Source of the DNA: Glandiceps talaboti | Lineage: Eukaryota; Hemichordata; Enteropneusta; Spengelidae | Direction: 5' to 3' | Length of the DNA: 64,000 bases | NCBI RefSeq assembly: GCF_964340395.1 | Contig: NC_135553.1 | Coordinates: 13,387,501-13,451,500 of the forward strand | Shown: in pieces, positions 29,885 through 41,780 of the stretch | How positions within the stretch are numbered: position 1 is the first letter of the stretch | Layout: every line of letters begins with the position of its first letter | Notes under the pieces: model-generated | Seen by the model: only the letters and a program-made list of their open reading frames with translations | Told to the model about the DNA's origin: nothing | The model's database searches: none | Position numbers and translations under genes: made by a program

Positions 29885-30113
29885 TGTGTTGTGATGTGTT
29901 GTGTTGTGTTGTGTTGTGTTGTGTTGTGTTGTGTTGTGCTGTACTGTGTTGTGTTGTGTTGTGTTGTGCTGTGCTGTGCTGTGCTCTGTTATTTATGTTG
30001 TGTTGTGATGTGCTGTGTTGTACCGTGCTGTGTTGTGTTGTGTTGTTATGTGTTGTGTTGTGCTGTGTTGTGTTGTGCTGTGTTGTGTTGTGTTGTGTTG
30101 TGTTGTGTTGTGA
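29885..30113. repeat. (GTGTT)n pentanucleotide array
   Basis: About 230 bp of TTGTG repeats with scattered GTGCT variants. Strong strand asymmetry (G+T against A+C). The open frames in it (Cys/Val/Leu or His/Asn/Thr) are artefacts. Confidence 0.95.
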
Positions 30114-30310
30114 AGTTTTGGGTTTGTTCACATTATATTGCATTTCATTACATTGTATAATGTAATTTTGAATAATATTAATTCATAACATATATTACAT
30201 AATTACACCATAATACATTACATCATACTATATCATAAAACATGAAATTATACTATAGTTTATTATATTATACTATTTGTTGATATCACTTAATTAAAGT
30301 ATATATATAA
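30114..30310. repeat. AT-rich low-complexity tract
   Basis: Degenerate ATTACAT and TATTATA words with a small perfect hairpin, ATTACATT-GTAT-AATGTAAT, near 30149. Confidence 0.5.
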
Positions 30311-30562
30311 CATTATAATATCAATAACTCTTTTAGTATAATGTTAATTGTAATCAATGTCACGATTTGTTCCTTGTATGCATGATATTTATATATCAGA
30401 CGGGTCGTTTTCGTTGACTTTAGCTTCATTCGTTTTATCGTTCAGTTGTTCGTCTACTCCTACTTCAAAATATCAGACATTCCATGAACAGCTTACGTCA
30501 AAATCGTTATTGTGTATACAAAGTATAGAGATTTGAAATAAAGCCAAGTAAAAACTTGTGTC

Positions 30563-30803
30563 TTTCCAACCCTAGTTTAAGCCTCCGACCCTAAAACATA
30601 AATAAATTCTCGTGTCGTCTTGACCTTCGAGCACGTTTGTTTTCTTTCCCCGGCGATTTCTGTACATATTTCATAAATCTAACACAGAAGTATTTTGACC
30701 GACATTTTGTTTGTGTTTTGGGGTCGAAGCAATATTTTCCAAAAATAAAAACAACTAAAAAGATAATATAGAATAAAAATGTAATCCTGACCTACCAACC
30801 CTG
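30563..30803 (+). mobile_element. Dispersed element, family A, copy 3 (plus)
   Basis: The head has CCTAGTTT and CCGACCCTAAAA; the tail has AATCCTGACCTACCAACCC. The interior (AGAAGTATTTTGACCGAC and GGGGTCGAAGCAAT) matches the copy at 39.4 kb rather than copies 1 and 2, so the family has two sub-types with common ends. Confidence 0.6.
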
Positions 30804-32020
30804 TTTTCTGAGGCCATGTTATCCAATTGAAAACGCACAATTATCTTTTTTCCACCTATATAAACATATGGATCTATCATAATATATTGACATTGAGGAC
30901 TGGCGAAGTTGAGGGTTACCTTTGGTGACTGACAACCGATGCAACGCGATCAATAGACGTCTATTATAATGGACACTAATTGTATCCACGACCTCCTATG
31001 AATATATACGTACGGATTCACTTCACCCTTGTCACATTATATACAATCGTCAAATACCATTTTTTCAAAAGCATTAAAACTACCTCAAATTATTTTTCTA
31101 AAGACATCGGTCAGTCACTAAATTCTGATATTAAATAAATGCTGATTAGAGTTCACGTTCAAGTTGTCCTGTTGACTGTTTTTTTTAAAGAGAAGAAGGT
31201 TGAGAGTACTTTGCTCTTAGCGACGTATGTATGATTTGCATATAACGATTCCTAAGCATGGTTCGTATATATACTTATTCATGCGCAGTTTAATAATATT
31301 CTGGTCTCACGATGATTAGTTTGAATGTGTAGTATGTGTAACAACTCTTTAGTGTTTCAATACGTGGATTAAAATACTGAACCTCATAAGACATTTTATA
31401 TCATCAAATCTTGTTTACGGTTAAAAAAGAGGGTGGAACATGTAGATGTTTATTCCCCAATGAACTTAACCTTGAATGCGTAGTACTGGCAGGTGTCTGT
31501 TATGTCGTCTTATTTACTGATCTGTGGCTGTCATGTATAAAGAGGAAAATATAAATAATCGATCGATTAAAGGCACGTTGGCCGACCTCAGCAACTGCTT
31601 TGATCTTAATACTAAATACCTATCTAAATCTCTGCTATTATCCTATTCCAGCATTGACATATGTATATACATGCGCGTGCCCTCTACATTTCTGTATAGT
31701 CAACGGAAATGTTGGGTACAGCAAAATTTACCTTTTCATCTGTGTAGTTAATTCCAATGTATCATGTTACGCTTTTGCTCTAAACACAAACTTGAGAACT
31801 GTTAATAACGACTGCATACTTTAGTCTTTGGTAACAATGTTCACGTTTGTGTTTGGAACGAAAGCACAACACTACATTTACGAGTAATTATCATTCTTTT
31901 GCTTTTCGCAGCTGCAATTATGATGATCTCAGACTTATTGGTGATGTTTTGGAACATTTCAGGAAGTAGAAATTTTTCTTCAGATAAAACAACAAAGAAC
32001 ACTTAGATCGACAGACATTA
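30804..32020. other. Non-coding stretch
   Basis: No supported gene. Confidence 0.4.
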
Positions 32021-32136
32021 GTGAATGAATGGATGAATGGATGGATGAATGAATGAATGCATGAATGAGCGAGTGAGTGAATGAATGAATGAATGAATGA
32101 ATGAATGAATGAATGAGTGAGTGAGTGAGTGAGTGT
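32021..32136. repeat. (GAAT)n/(GAGT)n microsatellite
   Basis: Tetranucleotide ATGA repeats with GGAT and GAGT variants. Confidence 0.95.
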
Positions 32137-33119
32137 AGACATTTTTCATGTGATCTGGTTCACCTAACATTTTAGTAATAAAATTCTAGCTTATATAGTT
32201 TTCATTTTTGTATAAAAGTAATTACTATTATGCCCACATCTAGATATGCATGAACGATTGTGATGTTGACAGACAATTGACCAAATTAACGATGCATAAC
32301 ACAGAAGTAAATTACTTACATGTAAAAATGCAATCAGAATCTTTATAAACGTTACAGCATTCCACGACTAAACTTCCAAACCGCAGACAGATAGGACGTT
32401 GTCGACGAACAGAACTAGAAATTCAAACTTCTTTACTCATTCACTGTGAAAAGATTCGGTCTTCGTTGTAACAAGCAAACATAGATTTTGCGCACCTCCT
32501 ACTTAGGTAATTAATATCAATGATTTGAAGTCTCCTATTATATTTAAGAGAAACACTTTATACACGATGTGTCCGCAATACTCGGTAGATTAATCAAGTA
32601 GCAGCGACGATAATGATTTAATCTGCATAAGCAACGCTACGTCAGGAAACGTCTCCCTGGAGACCAATATTTCATTGAAAATATTGACTTTAAAGGTCTT
32701 TGTAAGGCTAGTGAACCCCAACTCAAGGTAAATCATTGATCAAACTCCTATCTCCAAATAGATGGATCACTTGCTCTTTTCTTTGACAAGGCCATGCACA
32801 TGTCTCGCCTACTTGTTCATTTCTGATGGTGTCGATGAGTTGTGTATTTTCCCACATAATGTTCGTACTATACAAATGATTAAGCATTGTGAAAACACAA
32901 ACACCTTCAACTACTGTTTACGTCTTACATAGTATTTAATAAACTAAAGCTATAAGTACGTTCTATTCCCTATAAACTGTAATTATGATGGTTAACCTGT
33001 TGTAAAGGTTACGTTTGTCTAGATGAGTATAATCATGAATACTACATGGGAAAATTCATAATTAAACTTAGAGCACGATAAACATATGTATATGCATTGT
33101 GTACATACGTGTTTCTGAG
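32137..33119. other. Non-coding stretch
   Basis: No supported gene. Confidence 0.4.
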
Positions 33120-33165
33120 ATGTATGTATGTATGTATGTATGTATGTATGTATGTATGTATGTAT
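33120..33165. repeat. (GTAT)n microsatellite
   Basis: Pure TATG tract. Confidence 0.95.
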
Positions 33166-33490
33166 TTGTCTCTATATGCAACTATGTACAATTCACGGTA
33201 CCTGCAATAGCATTTTACCTTATGCTAGAGGGTCAAAATAAAGGTCGACTTATACTCACGCGCCCTTATATTAATGCAAGTGAATTGCGTTGAGCGGATA
33301 TTCTCATCACGCGTGCCTTTAGTAATGCATCTGAAGCTTGTGAAGCGGAAAAAAAATTCATGTCGACCAAGAAATCAAATATTCCTTACTTTTTACTAGC
33401 GCGCCAAGGCAGTAACGTTCAGACTATTGCAGGAGCCGATAATTACGTCCATATACAGAGTCATGGGTTTCCTACGGAAAAGCACAAATT

Positions 33491-33768
33491 GTATTTATTG
33501 TCCCTTTTTATGTTACAATAAACTACATACGTATGCATGCCGATCTGAGCGGGAAAATGATAGTTAGTCTATTTATAAACTAATGTATGTCATTAGCTGT
33601 TATCAATGCCTTTTACAAAACATAAATGTTAGATATGAGTTGACTACATATTTTTGAACAAAAAATATTTGGAAAATTGTCGTCCCGTAATGATTTTTAA
33701 CGACAGGTTGTAATAAGCCTCCAATCGGAAACCCTATATCATGCATGACGTGTAAAAGCTATATTAAA
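33491..33768 (+). repeat. Tandem duplication, unit A (interrupted)
   Basis: Aligns with 34609-34880. I count about 14 substitutions over the first 235 aligned bases, then a small indel. Its expected last 27 bp are not here but at 34582-34608, because about 0.8 kb has been inserted. Confidence 0.85.
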
Positions 33769-33898
33769 CATCTTAAAATTGAAACGGAAATACATACGCG
33801 GATGAAAAAAATTATAAAGACATGCTTTAGTTATTAGGTGTGTGAATGAAATAATGCATCAAAATAAAATAACTTTGCATTTTGTTGCTTCAAAACGA

Positions 33899-34020
33899 TT
33901 AAAAATTGTGTCTATCATTCATTGCCCCAGCTGCTGCTACGTTTTTACCACACAGTATATCGTCTGTGTTTCCCGTTAACATATATGCTAAACCTCCGAC
34001 GAAACAAGTGTTAGGCAAAG
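33899..34020 (-). pseudogene. Short coding-like fragment (doubtful)
   Basis: The minus strand reads about 39 residues, including [12 protein letters not shown] and [12 protein letters not shown], ending at TAA, in a small patch richer in GC than its surroundings. The composition looks like protein, but I recognise no family, and upstream it runs directly into (AT)n. It may be a fragment carried by the insertion, or chance. Confidence 0.15.
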
Positions 34021-34022
34021 TA

Positions 34023-34299
<277 letters not shown>

Positions 34300-34386
34300 C
34301 TCGGTGAGTATCAATCTGCTAAGACAGTGCTCTATACCGCAGTGGCAGAGCGTAATAGTTTTGGTAGTACTGGAACTCTTTCTTGG

Positions 34387-34427
34387 GTGTAACTCGGAGT
34401 TTCACGCATATTGCGATCATCAGACAC
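34387..34427 (-). ncRNA. Hammerhead-ribozyme-like motif, minus strand
   Basis: Exact mirror of the plus-strand motif, because the locus is a perfect palindrome. CUGAUGA reads from 34423 to 34417, and predicted scission falls between 34391 and 34390. A transcript of either strand through the whole palindrome could instead fold into one long duplex, which would compete with the ribozyme fold. Confidence 0.55.
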
Positions 34428-34443
34428 TCTGATGATCGCAAGA

Positions 34444-34484
34444 GTGTCTGATGATCGCAATATGCGTGAAACTCCGAGTTACAC
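34444..34484 (+). ncRNA. Hammerhead-ribozyme-like motif, plus strand
   Basis: Core CUGAUGA (34448-34454) and GAAA (34468-34471) are both intact. Helix II: CGCA-AUA-UGCG (34456-34466). Helix III: ACU-CCG-AGU (34471-34479), including the required A15.1-U16.1 pair. The cleavage triplet would be GUU, with scission after 34480. Helix I: GUGU (34444-34447) with ACAC (34481-34484). Departure from consensus: a U-U opposition at 10.1/11.1, where G-C is usual. Helices I and III are short, as in hammerheads of Penelope-like elements and retrozymes, which often act as dimers. The fold is seen by eye; catalysis is inference. Confidence 0.6.
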
Positions 34485-34510
34485 CCAAGAAAGAGTTCCA
34501 GTACTACCAA

Positions 34511-34514
<4 letters not shown>

Positions 34515-34580
<66 letters not shown>
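34515..34580. repeat. (AT)n microsatellite
   Basis: Pure AT tract between the palindrome and the right junction of the insertion. Confidence 0.97.
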
Positions 34581-34584
<4 letters not shown>

Positions 34585-34608
34585 TAGCGTATAGTGTAAT
34601 TCGTATAT

Positions 34609-34900
34609 GTATTTATTGTCCATTTTTATGTTACAATAAACTACGTACGTATGCATGCCTATCTGAGCGGGAAAGTGATAGTTTGTCTATTTATAAACCA
34701 TTGCATGTCATTAGCTGTTATCAATTCCGTTTACAAAACATAAATGTTAGATATGAGTTGACTACATATTTTTGAACAAAGAATATTTGGAAAATTATCG
34801 TCCCGTAATGATTTTTAACAACAGGTCGTAATAAGCCTGCACTAGGATGTCATGCATTACATGTAAAAGCTACATTAAGCGTATAGTGTAATTCGTATAT
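34609..34900 (+). repeat. Tandem duplication, unit B (uninterrupted)
   Basis: Begins GTATTTATTGTCC like unit A and ends with CATTAAGCGTATAGTG followed by TAATTCGTATAT. It preserves the continuous sequence that is split in unit A. Confidence 0.85.
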
Positions 34901-34991
34901 TTGGATTCGATATATATGTAAATAGCGTGAAAGCGTCTCCTAAGCTAAGCTTATTTTATGCAATGTGACTTGAAATTTCAACAATGGGGTG

Positions 34992-35999
34992 TGAATAGAA
35001 GCTCTGCACCATAAAATGACAAATGATCATGATCCGTTTGTTTACAACTTCCGTAGCTATTTTCGGCAGGAAAACAGAAAAATTATGGTGATAATTATAG
35101 AAAGGAAACCCATAGTGGAAAACAGCAATGGACTAAAACTTGGTGTCCTCTTCCGCTGATAGGAAAATTAACTAACAATAATATTAGATACGCGACCAAT
35201 TGCAGCGCAATGTCGTTTTCTCTGTCGTGTGTATTTCTACACTTAATATTTGGAGGTCATTGCAATTGCAAGATCCATCGTTTTCGACTAAAATGTGCTT
35301 TATTAAAGTTTACTGCTTACTTACAATTAGCAAAACAACTACCGTTCACGTCGACTTTAATACAAAAATGAACATGAACGTCAGAATTGTCGGACGCGAA
35401 TTTGGATTCCATAGTGGTACATTTTTTTGCAATCACAATTAACCATATACTGTATGTAATATGTTTTGATGTCAATGTCAATGTAATATGAAGTTCAAGT
35501 CAGTATGCATCAGGAACGTGGTGATGTTACCTGTTGTGTTGCCATTACGTTCATCCCCATTCCCCGTTAAGTCATTTGTTACCAGGTTTCGCCTGTTTGT
35601 AAAATGTATATGCTTTTGAAAGCATAATAAGAAATTCCTTCTACCCAAAGGCACATCGTTGTTTGAAACTTTTCAAGACGGCTTTTATTATTCTTTAACT
35701 ATTTCTTCAGAGCTGACTTTATTTCATGCATGTGTTGCACTTTTTTTCTATCTTAGCTCGTAACAGTCTTAATTGTACTCTACTAAGTAGCAGTAATGAT
35801 CTCTTGACTTGTTTTATGAATCCAATTACATCGATAGCCCATTTTTCAATGAACTGCCTCAGCATACTTTCCTGAAGGACAAATAATTCATTTTCGCTGA
35901 ATTACATTTTTATTTCCGAACAAGTACCCTGAAGGACAAATAATTCATCTTCTATCGCGGACGAACCTTTGTCATTTTGTTGTGCAGAGCTTCTATTCA
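34992..35999. mobile_element. ~1-kb element with 34-bp terminal inverted repeats
   Basis: TGAATAGAAGCTCTGCAC at 34992-35009 is matched inverted at 35982-35999. Similarity extends inward through AAAATGACAAA, 31 of 34 positions in all. No transposase ORF inside, so any element is non-autonomous. I found no clear target-site duplication. A 21-bp direct repeat (CCTGAAGGACAAATAATTCA plus T) lies inside at 35871-35891 and 35928-35948. Confidence 0.55.
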
Positions 36000-36630
36000 T
36001 TCTTGGTTGTCAGAAATTATGCTCGAGGAATTGTTTGGTCTTAGCAATGATTTATTCCATTACCGATTACTATTGTTTACGCATTTTTGAAATTTCATAC
36101 TATACTAAAAGCTAATTGAAGGACCCCCAAAAGGGTATCCACTACCATGATATTTAGTGCGATCGTGTAACTAATTTTAAACAGGGAAGTGAAGTCGCGT
36201 TGAGGGCTAGTCCTGCACTAAAAGCTTTACATTCAGTGTTCAAGAGAAAGGGCTTGACAACCTGGGGCTGATCAGTGTGTGAAGTGGTCTGTTGTGACAG
36301 TAAAGCGTTACTTCTGTAATAATTTTGTAGCATTACCCACCCTACCACTAACCCCGCCCCATCCCCGAGCCCTTCCCATCCCTTAAAATGTAGTTACAAA
36401 TGTCAACCAGATGTCATCACTTGGAAAGACTGGAGAAACTGTGTAGTTCAATTCGGCATGGTGTTTTTACGTCTGACACAACATCTTTCATCAGGAATTA
36501 CAACGCGTACGGGTGTGCTATTTACTTGGACAAATATGGATGAAATAATTGAAACAAACTGTTGTCAAGCGGTAACGGTAAATTAAAGAGCGACAAGGAG
36601 ATATAGAGAGAAAGGATGAGAGAGAGAAAA
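36000..36630. other. Non-coding stretch
   Basis: No supported gene. Confidence 0.4.
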
Positions 36631-36653
36631 CATACATACATACATACATGCAT

Positions 36654-36708
<55 letters not shown>

Positions 36709-36719
36709 GGCAGGCAGGT
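36631..36719. repeat. (CATA)n-(GACA)n-(GGCA)n microsatellite
   Basis: Three successive tetranucleotides, each one substitution from its neighbour. Confidence 0.95.
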
Positions 36720-37245
36720 AAGGAAGACGAAAGACAGTGGGGAAGAGGAGGGGATGCAACCCAAGAGCGAAAATGTAAGATGAGAGATCATGCCCTAGAT
36801 ACTTGCATTCAGCATTTGCAAGGGAATACGAATACACTTTGTTCAGTGTAGTGTTACAAAACTGCGGCAAATGAATCATAATCATGGCGTATGTCGTGGA
36901 ATAAACTTTGTCAAGATAAAACATACATCTTGCTGACGTACAAAGACTTTGTCGGAAAAGCGGAACGTGTTGTAGTCTGTTGATAAAATATAGATGTATC
37001 CCCAGCAGCTTTAGGATTATTGACAATGCATCAATACATTCACCCTTCTGGAGTAAAGAAATACACTGTCGCTTTAAGGGCCGGCTCCAATGTAACTGAG
37101 CAAATCCGGAGGCTCATCTCCAACTGCTTTGAGCTCTGATTACACGCTGGCGACGATGTTGACAAAGCGAATATGACCCACTCTTCGTAGTGTTTCAGCA
37201 TGTTTGGTGTACAGTTGTTAAATGTATTATCATCAGATTTCAAAG

Positions 37246-37281
37246 TGGTGGTGGTGGTGGTGGTGGTGGTGGTGGTGGTGG
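37246..37281. repeat. (GGT)n microsatellite
   Basis: Twelve GGT units. Confidence 0.95.
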
Positions 37282-37432
37282 ACACAATTCACTGAAATTG
37301 ATTGTTTAACGCATTAGTTCAACCTAAATCTAGGACGAATGGGGAAATTATTTTTTTATCGATGCATGCTTGTCAATTATTCTGCACTGGCATTTCTGGT
37401 GTGTTAAAGACATTGATGGTAAAAGCAGTTAA

Positions 37433-38967
<1,535 letters not shown>

Positions 38968-38998
38968 TGACAGACAGACAGACAGACAGGCAGGCAGG

Positions 38999-39070
<72 letters not shown>
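38968..39070. repeat. (GACA)n microsatellite with (GGCA) patch
   Basis: GACA repeats with an internal AGGCAGGC patch. Confidence 0.95.
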
Positions 39071-39393
39071 GAAAGAGACAGACAAACTTTTGGAAACCTT
39101 TGAGTTGAGTTTTATCCCCCAACAGTTTCATAAATATATAATTTATATATGTTTTACCGACCTTATTAGCGCATATGAATATATAAGAATACATACACAA
39201 TTTTTATTTACATAATATATGTGTAATGTAAACAATATTCATTCCTGGAACATATATTAGATACATTGAAATAACACAATACCTTTCGATAAGAAAATAC
39301 TAAACTGGGGTTCATAAAGAAGCGTATAACATTAAGAGAAAAGAATTTGTTTTAAATGTTTGTTTTCCGATAGGTTAAACATGACTTCAAAAA

Positions 39394-39720
39394 TAGGGTA
39401 GGTAGGTCGGAATTTTTTATTTTGTTTTTACATTTTTGTCATTTCTTCGACCCAAAGACAAGATACTTGTTGGTCACAATACTTCCGAAACAGTTGATGA
39501 GGTGTGCAAGAAGTAAATGAAGACAATTATATGTGATTCAGAAGTAGACAAACACAATATGGAGACTGTGCTGTTATAGGCTGAAATGACACCATCTCTC
39601 TCAGGAATGTGATTTTTTTTTATTATACCATTGTAACCAAACATACTTCGGCAAGAATATCTATATTGAAATAGAGGAAAATGTTTACCAATGTACTATT
39701 TTGCATGTTTAGGGTCAGTT
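39394..39720 (-). mobile_element. Dispersed element, family A, copy 4 (minus)
   Basis: The plus strand opens AGGGTAGGTAGGTCGG and closes TTTAGGGTCAGT, the reverse complements of the family tail and head. The interior (GGAAGTATTGTGACCAAC and TTGGGTCGAAGAAAT on the minus strand) pairs with copy 3 at 30.6 kb. Confidence 0.6.
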
Positions 39721-40010
39721 ATTAACCTATGTAAACGTTTATGTACTTCTAGAAAAGCTTTCCAATTAGATACAATTACCATATTATTTCCTTTAGTCAG
39801 CAAAGAGGAAACTACAAGTAACTTAAGCATCCTAGACGAAAAGTGACGAAACCCTTAGTTCACAAGCGTTTTTCGAGTAAATGACGAATCATACCCGGGA
39901 ATAAATTAATGATGGAAGGGTGGAAATTTATGAACAATCAGGAAGACTGGTGACGTATTGGAACGTTTTCGCCCACAGCGAACAGAACGAATAATGTACA
40001 GACGCGCGTT

Positions 40011-40119
40011 GTCGTGACGTTGAAACACCTGGGTATAAATCTCATATTTCTAGTCCGAACACGTTCAACTTGACTTGCACAAGGAATACAACTCTTTTTT
40101 AATCACACCTAAGAACGGT
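40011..40119 (+). promoter_or_regulatory. Possible CRE/TATA core promoter with a short first exon
   Basis: TGACGT (40015-40020), a CRE-like site, precedes TATAAAT (40034-40040). A transcript starting about 30 nt later would run through a CpG-containing leader to a donor-like ACG|GTAAAT at 40118. The 39.95-40.02 kb segment is richer in CpG than its surroundings. This arrangement is typical of peptide-hormone and immediate-early genes, but no coding exon was found downstream, so it stays a hypothesis. Confidence 0.25.
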
Positions 40120-41688
40120 AAATACGTTTTCTGCGTTGAAACTGTGTCCAGTGGAAAATAATAACCACCACTTATCCTAGACAACAGAGCTTATTTATAT
40201 GAACATATATATCGTTTTACAATATCAAGTTCTGACAGCTAAACATTACATATTTTCATATTTGATAAATAAATAAATCTCGCAGCATAAATTACAGACC
40301 CTGATTTATGGTATATGATGTTTGAGAGGTCATATGGACGTAAAATAGGTGTTTATGTTATTTTTATTTATAAAACAACTTTTAGTTCGTTTTCTTGAAT
40401 CAATAATGTGAAAATAAAAAGGAATACGTGTTTGTAGCTCAAAGAACTAAAAATAAAATGTATAATAAAAATCTGCAAATACTTTGTTATTGAAATTACA
40501 GGACTTGAACAAAACATTTGTGAATAGAATGTTGTAAATACAAGTAATCACATGCAATCAATAGTAATCTAAAGTAATCAAATTAGTTATGCATGATGCT
40601 GCTACAGCATATGGGGAGAGACACGTGCACAGACTGGACGTGGCATAGCAATTACTTACGTTTAACCAAATTGCATACAAATCACTTCTGTACGTACAAC
40701 AACAAACATTGAACATATTTATATTCATAAATGTAATATATGTACTTACAAAAATTATTATATCTTACATTATTTTTTCAAATACGAAAATCTGGTAATA
40801 TTAAATAAAGTCATTTATATATTATATATATGTTTCTAAACTAAGCCAAAATACATACCTGTTTCACTTACATATCGCCACTTTAAGGCAAATAACTTGC
40901 ATTATAATTATTCATTGAAAATATGACATGCGAAAGGACAATTGTCTCAATTTCTAGTTGTGCTTGGTAATATTTTTTTAAATCTAGCAACGGAACAGGG
41001 AGATTTTAAATCCTGCAACATATACATATATATGGTCTTGTCACTCAATTTTATCAGATTAATCATTTTACACTTTATGTGTCACTTGGAGTGATATTCT
41101 AACTCGATAGCAGTCGCTTCACTGATAACAATATATCACAGGACCTGGTTCGTGCGCTGATATTTACCAATTTCCTTTCTATGTTGCTTCAGGCACGGCG
41201 TAATAAGTGAGATCCTTTATTCTGACGTCGCGTGTGATATTGATAGCCATATTGAGAAATTGCTTATGTGCCTGGACAACAGTAATTATAAATCTTGTTT
41301 TCTGAGAATGTCCACGTATTTAGGCCAAATGTTGATGGGTAGCTAGGTAGCGATGTAGGGAGGGAGAAACGGGAGGGAGGAAGGGATGAGATTATTTATC
41401 CTCAGTAACTCCGATCCTGGAATGGATAGTACTAGGCAAAACTATTTGAGATAATAAACACACAAACTGTACAATCAAGGCCCATTGATATCCCTAAAGT
41501 AGGTTAGTAATAAAAACAACGAAAAGTAAGAATTTGAGGTGACTTTTTCTTCAGCAATATGAAAGAACCCAGATAATTAAATTGGTTAGATTCAGTGGGT
41601 CTGAGTGTCAATACCGTTTAGTGTAAAGTAGCTCTCATGAATATTCAGTGTGTAACTTGAAAACAATATGTCTGCTGTCACCACCGAT
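40120..41688. other. Non-coding stretch
   Basis: No supported gene. Confidence 0.4.
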
Positions 41689-41780
41689 ACCTATAAAGGC
41701 ACCAGATCAACTCGATATTTCCCTTGAAATCGTAAGTAATTGTAGGTGATATAAACTCATGAAATTACACTCCAGAAAAG
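41630..41780 (+). repeat. Dispersed repeat related to the 13.8-kb locus
   Basis: Carries CTCTCATGAATATTCA, then CCTATAAAGGCACCAGATCA and GAAATCGTAAGTAATTGTAG in the same order as the copies at 13.76-14.09 kb. Confidence 0.6.

Larger units (their letters stand above)
34355..34516. repeat. Perfect long palindrome, 76-bp arms, 10-bp spacer
   Basis: Bases 34355-34430 are the exact reverse complement of 34441-34516; the spacer is GATGATCGCA. A smaller hairpin, TGCGATCATCAG-ACACT-CTGATGATCGCA (34412-34440), is nested at the centre. (AT)n tracts lie on both sides. Each arm holds the hammerhead-like motif described separately. Confidence 0.95.

Noticed and set aside
29864-30165. Cys-Val-Leu and Asn-Thr-Gln-His open frames
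   Set aside because: Frames through the GTGTT array.
36481-36520. TCATCAGG near TTTTTACGTC, hammerhead-like on the minus strand
   Set aside because: The GAAA word is absent and helix pairing fails.
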